Shown here: piece by piece, positions 32,860 through 43,448 of the stretch
How the letters are laid out: each line of letters starts with the position of its first letter
Position numbering within the stretch: the stretch's first letter is position 1
Assembly (NCBI GenBank): GCA_963580285.1
Contig: OY757017.1
Location: forward strand, 116,027,527-116,091,526
DNA length: 64,000 nucleotides
Direction of reading: 5' to 3'
Source of the DNA: Lucinisca nassula
Lineage: Eukaryota > Mollusca > Bivalvia > Lucinida > Lucinidae
Translations under genes and position numbers: made by a program
The notes under the pieces: generated by a model
What the model was told of the DNA's origin: nothing
Databases searched by the model: none
What the model saw: the letters and a program-made list of their open reading frames with translations, nothing else

Positions 32860-32863
32860 CTTC

Positions 32864-33698
32864 GAGCCCATCAGGCTTAACATTAGGAATAATCAAATAT
32901 CGGGTATACCATGTAAACAGACTATCAAGTGTGTATATTCTATCGTTGAGCAGTATGATATTTATGCTTGAGTGGCGTAGCGCGGGGGCATAAATTGTAC
33001 ATGGGGTAGCACGTGAATTTCAACATTAGTGACAAACCGGTTTATTGATGCGAGACTTTGTTAAAATTTTCTGTATCGATTGTTGAAGTGTTGTATGAAA
33101 AGATTTCATGAACACATTTGTTAGTAGAATCATGATTCGGCTAACGGAGGCCCAATATTCAGCCTGAAAGAATATATCCCCTACTTTTTGTGAACAGTAT
33201 ACATTTACTTCGATGTCTCTTCTACATGCCTGCGAGCAGTACCTTTTCTCATGAGCTGGCACGTATACACTGTCATAAGCTATGCAGAGAGTGCGTATTT
33301 ACAAGTTCAGCCTATACCTAAAAACGTAAGCTCCTCGAGTTACGTAATATGGACAGGAATTTTGCAGAGCAACAAACTGCAGGTCAAATTCAACGGATTG
33401 AATACGACGCTATTGCCTGTGGATCGTTTGAAGCGTTTTGTGTTAAAACAAATGGTAGCAAAATAACACATGATGAGGATGAATTTAACATTCATGGAAA
33501 TTCTTCAGACTTTTTCATGTTAAAGAGCAGACCTGAGTAAATGTCAAAAACACTATTTTCAATGCTTAAAGGGCCGTAACACCATAAGTTAGTTAACCAG
33601 TCACAGATGAGGTTGGAATAGCCAAAACTAACTAGTCTGGTCCATAAAAAGAATTTGTTCACTCCACAGTTTTCTGTTCTGTGTTGTTGTCCTTGCCT
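32864..33698. other. Intergenic, possible small exon unproven
   Basis: The left part continues the sequence interrupted by the retroelement. Two overlapping short plus-strand frames (33251-33466, 33349-33540) have no recognisable domain and the frame that would be used cannot be decided. Confidence 0.35.
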
Positions 33699-33970
33699 TT
33701 ACGAAAACACGCCTATACAAATATAGTTTAAATTTTACCGCCGAAAAAACAAAAATTTAAGATGAAAAAATTGCGATATTTTTCTTATTTCTGCTCAAAA
33801 CATAGATTGTGGGTACTCGTTAGATCCGACTCATCGAGGCGGATCTAACGAGTACCCACAATCTATGTTTTAGAGCAGAAATAATTAGAAAACTAAGGTT
33901 TGCCCCTGTAAACCGCAGTTTTACTATATAAAAGTGGGGTTCAAGCGGGTGAAACTTATATAGGCGTGAC
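33699..33970. mobile_element. MITE-A copy with matched stem changes
   Basis: Full-length copy. The stem reads TTAGATCC / GGATCTAA instead of TTAGAACC / GGTTCTAA, the same position changed in both arms. Confidence 0.85.
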
Positions 33971-34069
33971 CTATCAGGTTAATATAATTCCCAGAATTGA
34001 ATATTGTTTCATTTTTTAAACCCCACTCTAAAAAGAGAAAAGTTGGATTTCTACAACATAGATCTTTTG

Positions 34070-34360
34070 TGGACAACATAATATCGTGTCAGCACAACTT
34101 ATTATCTTGTTCGCACAACATTATATCTTGTTCGCCAAAGATACTATCTTGTGCACACAAGTTATTCTCTTGTTCGCACAACATATTATTTTGTTTGCAC
34201 AACATATCATCTTGTTTGCACTATAAATATCTTGTGCAGACAACATCAATATCTTGGGCAGACAACATATATCTTGCGCACAAATAACAAGATAATTTCT
34301 TGTTTGCACAACTTAATATCTTGTTCGCACAGCATATTATCTTATAAGCACAATTTAGAG
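34070..34360. repeat. Minisatellite of about 23 bp
   Basis: About a dozen imperfect units built on CACAACATATTATCTTGTTCG. Open frames on both strands are repeat artefacts. Confidence 0.85.
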
Positions 34361-34545
34361 GGTCCGAGCCTGTCCAGACAACGTGGTGTGAGTCGGACCG
34401 ACCCTATAAACACTTATGCGTTGTTTGAGTAGCAGGGCTGGAGGTAATGCCAGGTTAAATTCGTACAAAAATGGAAGCATCGTCTAGAAATATGCTAAGT
34501 AATGCTGACTGGAGCGTCAACCCCTAATTCGAACAAACAGTTCTC
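34361..34545 (+). repeat. SINE 3' half (R1-related)
   Basis: Retains GAGCCTGTCCAGACAACGTG, GAGTCGGACCGACCC and a 3' end GGAGCGTCAACCCCTAATTC followed by AACAAACA. Confidence 0.6.
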
Positions 34546-34877
34546 TTCCGGTTTTCAGCAGAATTCAAATATACTGTTACTGCACGCGTGTTTGATAAAC
34601 ATAATTCTAAAATAAATAAAACAACAAATGCGGCAGCATATATCTGCTCACCAAAATGGTGTCCCCCACGCCCACAGGAATGGCAGCTATACGTAAAAAT
34701 GTGATATTTTTTCTTATTTGTCTCTCAATATTTGAGTTTTGATGACTTCTAGAACCATATCTATTGGGCGGTTATAACTATCACTGTTGGAAGAGAAACA
34801 AGAAAATGTAAAACCTCGTAAACCCCATTTACCCTGCACTGTATGGGGATTGAAATGAGTTCGATTCAGGAAGGTGA

Positions 34878-36465
34878 TACGAGGGATGTTCGAAAAGAAT
34901 TGCTAATTGTACTCTAGCTCGATATCTACGTGGGACACGATCAAAACCAATACTACAATGTTATTACTCAAGTAATTTTGTATTGGCCCAGTTAAAGGTC
35001 CGAGGTCTGCTGTATTGGCCCGAGGCAGATCGATGACCTGTTACTGGGATAATGCGGCATTACTTGATTATTGACAATTTCATTAATTGACACAATTAAA
35101 AAAACATGATTATTGATTTTTTGACCTCACTTGACCTCAGTTAATGTTGGTTGACCTGGTGTTAATACAGATGACATCCGATCAATACAGGATAGTCGAT
35201 TAATAAATACTTGCATAGGGCTTCCATATCTACACAATGGTATATAAATGTACATGTCAGACTGAGTGTAAGATATAAAAATTGCCATTTGAATACACGC
35301 GTCATTGACCACTGCAGTAAAAATAGTTGGTAGAAGCGTGGACTAAAATGATGAAATACGGGCAATACATCAAAGCTGCTCAGAACTTGGTTGTTCTTTG
35401 AAGAAGCTGATGACTGAAATTTCTAATGATTTTGGACCTTCTTGTGTGTCTTATGACACAGTTCAGCGGTGGAAAAAGAAATGTGAGTCTGGTGTAGAGT
35501 CCATCAAAAATGCTACGAAATCAGGTAGGCCAAAATCTGCATCTCGTTAAGAAATCGTTTCCAAAATAAAGGAAATCCTTGAAGGAGATGCCAGATTTAC
35601 AGATCGTGATATTACACGAAAGATAGGCATATCACTATCAACGGTTCACCTTATTTTAAAGAGGCATTTGAAAGTCAGAATGATTTCTGCTAGATGGGTG
35701 CCACATCTGTTGAATGACGAGCAAAAGAGGCAACGGGTTAAAGTGGCCAAAAAGCTGCTCCAAATGTTTCCAAAATATGACAAAAAGCAGTTTGCCAATG
35801 TCACAGATGATGAAATCTAGGCCCATTATTTTGAGTCCGTCAGAAAGGTTAGCAATAAGATCTGGGCCACTAAACAAGGCAAACGCCCAATAATTTGTCA
35901 AGCGTTCTTTGAGTACAAAGAAGGTTTTGTATGCAATCTTCTCTAGTGAAGGAGTCGCAATAAAAGTACCGGTGAAAAAGGGCAAAAGCACCACCGGAAA
36001 GTACCATAAAGGCGTAGTACTGAAGAAACTGTAAAAGTATTATCAGAAACGACGCCCTGCCACTGATTTTAAACATGTCCGTCTTCTACATGACAATGCA
36101 ACCGCTCATAGCTCCGCAATGGTTACGGCGTTTTTGAAGAAAAAAAGTTAACTGTTATGCCTCACCCCCCGTATTCCCCAGACCTTGCCCCAAGTGATTT
36201 CTTTTTGTTTCCGGAATTGAAATCATTCTTTGCTGGGCGGAACTACCAGTCCCGACAGGCACTTGGATCTGATATTCGTTAGTACCTTATTACTGTGCCC
36301 AAATCAGCGCACCGTGACACCTTCAAGAAGTCGATACATCGTCTGAAACTTTGCATTTCTAGCCACGGGGAGTACTTCGAGGGTATGAGATGAGCACTTT
36401 TGGGCTATCTTGAAATTTGAAGTCTCCAGATAGAAATAAAGAATTCGTGTCGATCATCCCTTGTA
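34878..36465 (+). mobile_element. Mariner-like DNA transposon, decayed
   Basis: The terminal inverted repeats CGAGGGATGTTCGAAAAGAA (from 34880) and the complement of TTCGTGTCGATCATCCCTTG (to 36463) are flanked by TA on each side. At 1.58 kb it is longer than typical mariners (about 1.3 kb); extra sequence containing TGACCT-type words lies before the transposase. Confidence 0.85.
35348..36400 (+). pseudogene. Mariner transposase pseudogene
   Basis: The translation shows the mariner N-terminal helix-turn-helix region and the linker (TKSGRPKSASR, WVPHLL). The catalytic regions read VTDDE (about 35800-35814), LHDNA (about 36087-36101) and YSPDLAPSDFFLF (about 36171-36209), with the spacing and words of the DD34D mariner group. 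In-frame stops at 35548, 35818 and 35944, plus frameshifts, make it non-functional. It would have cut and pasted the element at TA sites. Confidence 0.88.
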
Positions 36466-36916
36466 AGTTGATGTGTTTTCGTTTTCTTTTCAGGCATCAC
36501 TAAGAAAAGAAGCATGAACAGACAGTTTACTTCAGCGTTTAAGACCCAATAACAGTTTTTATTCTTATTAATTTAGAAAACAAACACAGCTCTTCACTAT
36601 TAATAAGTGTTATTATATCAATGCAAATATGTGTTCTGCAGCCACTGAAATAAAACACCACATGGGAGATAATGGTTTTGTCCATGTGATCAAACTATAC
36701 ATTTTCTGTTCGTGATTTTGTGATATATATATACATGTATATATTTGTTTTACTTCTGTTCCAAAATTAGACGACGATATTCGTAAGAACTGCCTTATTG
36801 AGACTGTTGTAACGAGTACCCACAATATATTGAGGAGTAAAAAAAATAACGTATATGTCGAAATCCCATGTTTGTCTAATAGTATGCAAGTTAATTTACA
36901 GTGCTATCATTGACTA
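36466..36916. other. Intergenic with MITE remnant
   Basis: A degraded MITE-A/B stem lies at about 36740-36860 (CGAGTACCCACAATATA end). Nothing else is recognised. Confidence 0.45.
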
Positions 36917-37357
36917 GTTACTGTTGTCGGAGGATATGTGGAAAGTGACGTCAGCGATTGTTTTGTCGTTAAGCACTGCCCACTGTTGCCAAAGGGTAAC
37001 GACGCCTCGGTTACGATAATTATAACGGTTTACTTAGACTGGAATCAGTCCAAAAGTTTAACCAATATCTTCTCCTTTGTATTAGCAATGCATTTATTTC
37101 TCCTCTCTAATACTTTCTGATCTCCAAAACTTTTGCGCTATGGGATGGAAGTCATTGCTTTTGAGCTGGGTTAAGATTAATAAGATTATTCTTATTAGTG
37201 AAATGATTAAATGAATGGACTGTTTCCAGTCTACGGTTTACTCTGTCTTGCCAGCCAATGAATGGTGTGAAAATGATAACGGTACAACATGTCCAACCTA
37301 CCTGTGATGGTTTACTATTTTACGTCATTGTCAACTTATCTTCCGACAACAGTACAT
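36917..37357. mobile_element. MITE family J copy
   Basis: Ends TTACTGTTGTCGGAGGATA and its near complement TTATCTTCCGACAACAGTA. Shared internal words are GACGTCAGCGATTGTTTTG and AACGACGCCTCGG. The second copy is at 55190-55597. Confidence 0.75.
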
Positions 37358-37780
37358 CGTAACCAAACAGTTCAACAGATTGAAAAATGTTTTAATCTCT
37401 GTCTTGTTTTGAACTGTTGTGCATGACCAAATTATCTGACATTTATCCGTTGCGATTCAACCATGAAAGCCACACTAAAGCCATATATTGGATTGTCTCC
37501 CTTTGACTGAAACCTATCGTGTAATCAATTGTGTCATAATCCGGCTGTGTGAAAACATTCTCCTTTATGATCCCTGGGGGATACTGAACGAGAATCGCAA
37601 ATTTTCAATAGATATCTACAACTAAGTTGATTTCGGGCTAGTTGTTTTTTGATATATGGAAGGTGCGTTAATGAGGCAGCATTACTTAAGTCTTAAGTCT
37701 CAAAATTATCACAACTTTAACATTGCGCCAACTGCGTTCTACTTTACACACACTGAACATTAAGGCCAAGTTGTTCAAAG
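37358..37780. other. Intergenic, nothing recognised
   Basis: No exon, RNA gene or repeat family recognised. Confidence 0.4.
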
Positions 37781-38060
37781 CAGCGTAAGTTTACCCTTTT
37801 TGTACCAAATGGAATCTTCCACCTTATATACAGCAGGATACCGTTTCAAAATTAAGGGGTGTCGGGTTGTGTTTTCATCAAAATCTATTTGGAAAATGAC
37901 TGAACTTTTAGAAAACAGTGCAGGCCCTGATCAGACGCCGTGTTCTGTGGCATCTGATCTGGGCCTGCACTGTTTGCCAAGGTACCCCTTTGGGGGTTTG
38001 TGGTATACTGAATGGGTTAATGAGCTCGCTACTGGTCAAAACGTTTACTATTCAATAGGT
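37781..38060. repeat. Hairpin repeat family E, long copy
   Basis: The hairpin at 37912-37984 (GTGCAGGCCCTGATCAGACG / ATCTGGGCCTGCAC) is flanked by TTTTTGTACCAAATGG and TTTGGAAAATGACTG, the same flanks as at 15059-15235 and 42650-42830. Confidence 0.65.
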
Positions 38061-39055
38061 ACCTAATACTCTTGTATTTCTGCTTGAAAATGTGAGGAGC
38101 TTTTTGCAAAATTGATGCAAACCCTATTCGCATTTTTTGCTGTACAAAATGATCAAAATTTTAACGACTCGTTAACTAACGACTTCGCTTAATCCGTATT
38201 ATATATGGACCAATAAATCATCACATTTAGTTAAAACAAATACGCCACTGTAATACCGTTAAGCTATTGTCTGAGACAAGGATTAACGGTCAAAACCGAT
38301 AGTCACCGAAAGCTGCCCGCAATAACCGAATTGCTTTAAAATAGGTGTCAAGTAGCGTAATTCTGGAGGCTACCTGGAAAAACTGCCGGTACAGGTTTGT
38401 TCCCTTAATTTCCCTTGATGTCACATGGCCGAACTTTTCCCGTATGCTAGTAAATTACTCTTAATAGGGAGCCATTTATGGGGGCTCTCAAATCCATTTT
38501 TGCTGGAATGAAATCTTCCACTAAACAACACATTTAGGGTTAATGGGTGGCATTCGTTCCACTATCTATTTTGTTTCTCTCGTTGGCTTAATATCACTTT
38601 GTCCTTGTAACGAACACACTCGTAAACGCCAATTTATAATTAGAGAAAACTGTGGTCCACGTCACATTTTTAATTCTAATTAAAGATATAGGCTGTGGGT
38701 ACTCGTGAAACCGCCCCACTATGGTGTTTCTAACGAGCGCTTATAAACATTTTGTCGGAAAAATAACCGCTTTTAAAATAAGAATTAGTGGTTTATATCA
38801 CAAGGATTTGTTATCTTAATGAGATACCTGTTTTCAGTAATCGTAGCCCTCCCCTTTCAGTTTTACTGCGATAAAATTGGCCACAGGTAATATTTTTTCG
38901 CTCACGGAAAATGCGAAAAATAATTGCCCTAGCGCCGTACAATCAAAAGCCTACAATAACAATAATATATACATTTGAGATGCAGTTCTGATCCGTTCTG
39001 GTTTTATTTTGAAAAACATTTTGTTCTTGTGTACGCATTAAATATTCGATAAGGT
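38061..39055. other. Intergenic with eroded MITE-B
   Basis: An eroded MITE-B lies at about 38640-38800 (GGCTGTGGGTACTCGTGAAA and GTTTCTAACGAGCGC). The CCGATAGTCACCGAAAGCTG words near 38297-38320 resemble 9841-10320. No gene. Confidence 0.45.
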
Positions 39056-39275
39056 CATCACGAAAACACGCCTATATTTTGCACAATGTAATTCTGATCC
39101 TCTTGAACCCCACTTTTATGTAGTAAAACTAGGGTTTACATGGGTAAACCTTATTTTTGGTATTTCTGCCCTGAAATATAGGTATCGGGTACTCGTTAGA
39201 ACCGCCTCGATTCTAACGTGTACCCACAATCTATATTTTGAGCAGAAATAAGAAAAATATCACAGATTCTCGAAA
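39056..39275. mobile_element. MITE-A copy, truncated
   Basis: CATCACGAAAACACGCC end through a shortened stem (GAACCGCCTCGATTCTAACG) to the GAGCAGAAATAAG arm. Confidence 0.75.
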
Positions 39276-39344
39276 AGATCTCCCTGTTATATCTCCCGAT
39301 CTTGCGCTATGACACTCAGTGGCTCGAACTCTCCCTGTCTCGAA

Positions 39345-39617
39345 CAAATTTACAAATGCATTGTAAACTTTACCGCCGAAAAAACGAAAATTTTAAGATG
39401 AAAAATTGTGATATTTTACTATTTCTGCTCTAAAATATAGAGTGTGTCTACTCGTTAGAGCCGCCTCATTCAGGCGGTTCTAACGAGCCATCACAATCTA
39501 TATTTTAGAGCAGAAATAAGAAAAGTAAGGTTTACCCCTGTAACCCCTGTAAACCCAGTTTTACTATAAAACTGAGGTTCAAGGGGGTCAAAATTATATA
39601 GGCGTGTTTTCTTGATG
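39345..39617. mobile_element. MITE-A copy
   Basis: Runs from TTTACAAATGCATTGTAAAC through an intact stem (GAGCCGCCTCATTCAGGCGG) to GGCGTGTTTTCTTGATGG. Confidence 0.8.
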
Positions 39618-39639
39618 GTTCCAACCGCGTTTGAATCAC

Positions 39640-39945
39640 TGAAGTTCGACTGTTTACAAGTTCGTGGCACGAATACCTCCTTAAGCCCAACTTTATATGC
39701 AGAAAACTGGGGTTTACGGGGGTATACACTTTTTTTTACTTATTTGTGCTCCTAGATATAGGTTGTTGGTATAGGTTGTTGTACTCGTTCGAATCGCCTC
39801 AATGAGCGGTTCTACCGAGTACCTACAACCTATGTTTTGACACAAATTAGAACAATTAAACTAATTTGCATCAGAAAAATAAACATTTTGGAGATGTGAA
39901 AGAATGCACTATGTCGCACGGACATGTTATCGAAATGAGATATCT
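39640..39945. mobile_element. MITE-B copy
   Basis: TTTACAAGTTCGTGGCACG end, ACTGGGGTTTACGGGGG block, a duplicated ATAGGTTGTTG, stem GAATCGCCTCAATGAGCGG, and the family B right half. Confidence 0.7.
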
Positions 39946-40139
39946 TGAGGTTTTGGGACTCAAAAACAAGTTCGAAGTAAACACGGTAATCGAGCCATCG
40001 GTATTCGAGCCATTGAAGTTTTACTACACGAAGAATACTGATGAGTTTTTCAGTCAAACATGTGCCATGCTTCAATGCGTTCACATGTCTACACTTTAAT
40101 TAATGTACGGTCGCATCTGCATTAAGCAGTCCAATAGAG

Positions 40140-40500
40140 AACAATCGACAATGTGGTTGTTTGGTTTTTGTTTTCCCGGTGATTTGGGTTTGGTGGGTTT
40201 GGAGGCTTTCATGCGGACTGGGTGGGAATGTAGTCTGGGTCGCGGCATGGGTGGGGTCGGGGATTGTGGTCGCATGGGGTTGTTTCAGCCGTAGGGTGCT
40301 TTTTGCTTGCCGTTCCGGGGCGGTTCTTCTGCCGTGGGTTGTATCTGTTGAGGTTCGTCTTTGAGTGTGTGAGTCGCCTGTGTGTCTTTTTATTTTGGAT
40401 ATCCGTTTGGTCGTTTTGTGGGAGGGTGGCTGTCCTGGTGATGTCTCCTTTGGAGTTTGGTTGTTTCTTGTCCGACTTTTTTCTCTTTGGTGCCCATGAT
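40140..40500. repeat. Strand-asymmetric G/T-rich repeat
   Basis: The plus strand is strongly G/T-rich and the minus strand A/C-rich. The word CGGCAGAAGAACCGCCCCGG (minus strand) resembles CGACAGAAGAACCGCATTGG at 56647, so this is a dispersed repeat rather than a coding region. Confidence 0.45.
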
Positions 40501-41984
40501 AAGCGGTGTAGGGTAACTGTATCGATTTATAATCATTGCTTTCACGTCTATTTTACATGCTTTATAGAGGTGGCCTCTAAAACATGTGTTGTTATCACTA
40601 AAAGACTTCGACAAGGGAAATGCGTCTTCGAGCGTGTGTGCTCAGCGAAGACACAGATGCAGCCACTTCGCGATTTCCATTGGTCAGAAAAAACAAATTT
40701 GTTTCATGGTCCAGCAAGGTGTCCAAATGGTGCAGACGAACGGCAAACAGGTCTGTCTGTGATGATATTTAGGATCATTACGGTATCAGCTTTGTTAGCC
40801 TGTATGATGGAATTTTGAGTAAAGGTGAGTCCATATAGTGCTCAAACTCTGATCTGCGACTTCGCCGATCGCACATTCTCAAAGACATTTCGCTTGGCGT
40901 TGTCCACTGGTCAGTAAAATGAGTCGAAGCGGAAGTTGATAATTTCTCTACCGAAGCCCCTACACGGGTAATGGAGACGTCCACGGTGACGTCCAAATCG
41001 ACAGAATGCGAAGCCAATACTATTAGCCCTCCTCACTCTCGTTGGGATGACATAGTTCGTGATACTTTTAAAATAAAATTCATTGCAAAGAAAGGGTTAA
41101 TACAGGTCGCCCTTGACTAATGAATTTTGCAGAGCCCAATATTTGGGAAGACAAACATTTACAATATTCAAAATTTATTAACATCTAATAATACGAAGAG
41201 AACTAACTCAAACATATTTAGAAAATATGCTTGCGTTTTAAATCAGATGTTTCGTCCATTGAAGCCAGGCTAAGTGTGTACAAGAAATAAGAATAGAAGA
41301 TGGACAAGAAAACTATACACGCCAACTTTTACGTAAAATGTACGTAACACTTAGGCGACCAGCGGAGGCCGAGTGCATAAGGGCAGTCTCGTCAGAGAAT
41401 TTGCTTCTCGCAGACAGTGTTGAAATGACCCTGAAATGGTCTTCATGCGTCAATGCTTATTCGTTGGATGCGCACGCGCAGTGCCAGTTGTAAAAACATA
41501 ATCAAGAAATGGTAACGAGTCCATTTCTATTGTATCGGTTGAAATAACTAATTTAAATGAAATCGAGTATTTTCGTATGCCACAGTTTGGTAACTGCCTT
41601 CAGAACTTGCGATGTAAAAAAAAATGTTTCTGAAAATATCGTCTGTTTATTGCGTCTGTCACATCCTCTTGCAAACATGCTTTAGATAACAGGCAAACAG
41701 TCTGATCTGGGTCCATACTGTTTGCAAAAATGTTCTTTAAAGTAACCAGCAGACAACACAGCAGGTGGCCATTGTTGCGATTGATTTGCGATTAAGGGTT
41801 AAAATTTGCGATTGTAGTGCACGTCATAGTAAGGACGAACTTCAGAGCTATTCATTGAACGTACAGTCGATCTTGAAAACAATTTCCTTCCTCTTGATCG
41901 TTGCAGCGAGTCCGTCTGAAAATATATAAAACGTGCTGTTGTGTCACTACAAGGTCTAGATTTGTGTTTGTGTACGCGTTTGAA
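40501..41984. other. Intergenic, nothing convincing
   Basis: Contains a family D fragment near 40495-40555 and fragments related to hairpin family E flanks near 40685-40760 and 41695-41730. A degenerate inverted pair (GTGTGCTCAGCGAAGAC and AATGTGCGATCGGCGAAG-like) spans 40625-40880. No gene is supported. Confidence 0.4.
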
Positions 41985-42243
41985 ATAATGCATTCTTTCA
42001 TTTCTCCAAAATGGCTACTTTTCCGATGGAAAAAATGTGATATTTTCCTTATTTATACTGCCGACAGAGGTTGTGGGTGCTCGTAGGAGCCGCCTAATTG
42101 CGGCTTTTATAACGAATACACACAAACAATTTTTTGGAGCAGAAATAACTAAAAATATATATACCCCTGTAAACCCCAGTGCTCTCAATATAAAGGGGTG
42201 TTAAGAGGTGTAATCATATCATGGACTTTGTTTTAACACGATG
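41985..42243. mobile_element. MITE-B copy
   Basis: CATTTCTCCAAAATGGCTAC end, reduced stem AGCCGCCTAATTGCGGCT, TATACCCCTGTAAACC block and TTTGTTTTAACACGATG end. Confidence 0.7.
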
Positions 42244-42690
42244 AATACTAATAACATATATAATCGAAGTACTGAAGCACTGTGGATTTTTTGTAGGGGG
42301 TTGTTTTGCGGTCCTTTCAAGATTACTTCAATTATTTCAAGCCGGTCGTTAATCAGAGGTGGGGGAAAACCGTAGTACCCGGAGAAAAAAAAAACTGACG
42401 TTCCATTGCAGAACTTGGCGTCTCATTTGGCCCGACTAATGTATTGAGGAAAGTTGATTTATCGAACTTAACAGGTTTTCCTGATTGTTGGGTCAGAACG
42501 ACGAAGTATTTGCCCCCTCCACTCAGGAAAATATGAATACATATTCATTGTTCTGACAAATTAACCCGATTCGTTCTGATCGAAAATAGACTCTGCGAAA
42601 GCTGGTTTGGCGGTGTAATCAGGTAGGTATTGGATGAATCTGCAAAATGAAGCTAATTAACCCATATATACCTCGGGGCCCTTTTTCGGG
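42244..42690. other. Intergenic, one dispersed word
   Basis: The segment CCTTTCAAGATTACTTCAAT with ATTTCAAGCCGGTCGTTAAT recurs at 61050-61100, so part of this is an old repeat. No gene. Confidence 0.4.
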
Positions 42691-43010
42691 ACATTGGCAA
42701 ACAGAGCAGACCCAGGTCAGACGCTGCAGAAAGCGGCGTCTGATCAACGTCTACACTATTTGCTTAAAAGACATGCAATTTTGTAAAATTTACCATAAAC
42801 AAAACAACAAGGACACCCCTCTATTTGGAAATGGACCATTCCAAACTTATTAGGTGGTAGATTCCATTGTCATATATGAGTTAATGTTGTCTTTGGAAAC
42901 ACAGAACCCACATACATGTACACAAAATAGAAGCGAAGGCAATGATCAGGATTCGATATAATTAACCCTCAGCTCCCATCAGAGACACCAAAGGGAAATA
43001 ACACAAAATG
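42691..43010. repeat. Hairpin family E plus family D
   Basis: Hairpin E at 42691-42770 (GGCAAACAGAGCAGACCCAG / TCTACACTATTTGC). Family D at about 42930-43005 with AAGGCAATGATCAGGATTCG and CATCAGAGACACCAAAGGG. Confidence 0.6.
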
Positions 43011-43064
43011 ACAATTACTTTCCCACAAGAATGATATCAAGAATCAAGCTTTCTGGACCTTGTT

Positions 43065-43370
43065 TGTTTTGTTTGTTTGATTTGAGGTTTAAGGTCCCCG
43101 TCAACACTATTTAGGTCATTTTGGCGACGTTACTTCCAATTTTGTGGGACTTTTACCCGACATTAAGATGAAATCACATCCCAATCCCTGCCGCCCAATG
43201 AAAACAATAGGGTTTATAAGCATGAATGGGCCGACTCGCAGCAATTTTCCTGGGCAGTATTAGACGTTCTAAGCGGATAACCAGTACTCATGTGCGGTTG
43301 GTATCAGCTCTGCGTTGAAGAATCGTGCAGCCCAGTCTATTTCTCAAAGCCCCGATGGGCGGGGGCGGGT
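43065..43370 (-). mobile_element. SINE-like repeat R1 copy
   Basis: The minus strand runs from GCCCCCGCCCATCGGGGC to TTAAACCTCAAATC and (CAAA)n. Confidence 0.8.
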
Positions 43371-43448
43371 TTTCTGGACATACTAGACTAATTATTTGGA
43401 TAAATTAGGCCTCATCAGCTACCCTTGTATTTATTTTCTAGTCCTCAT

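Larger units (their letters stand above)
17954..32863 (-). mobile_element. Env-containing Ty3-like LTR retroelement, 14.9 kb
   Basis: Two 743-bp direct repeats (17958-18700 and 32117-32859) differ at one position seen and are flanked by CTTC on both outer sides (17954-17957, 32860-32863). Internal order on the minus strand: leader, gag, protease, RT-RNase H-integrase, env, then 5.4 kb of non-viral-looking sequence before the 3' LTR. This is the plan of errantivirus-like Ty3 elements. Gag and env frames are open. Pol is split by a MITE, a stop and frameshifts, so this copy cannot make a full polyprotein. No primer site starting TGG is obvious after the 5' LTR. Confidence 0.9.

Noticed and set aside
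33251..33540. Two overlapping short frames as a host exon
   Set aside because: The correct phase cannot be decided, no splice signal pair is convincing and no domain is recognised.
34121..34432. Frames rich in Cys/His in the minisatellite
   Set aside because: The spacing comes from the 23-bp repeat, not from zinc fingers.
40264..40818. 184-codon plus-strand frame
   Set aside because: Its first half is a G/T-rich dispersed repeat and the rest overlaps family D and E fragments. The open frame is explained by composition.
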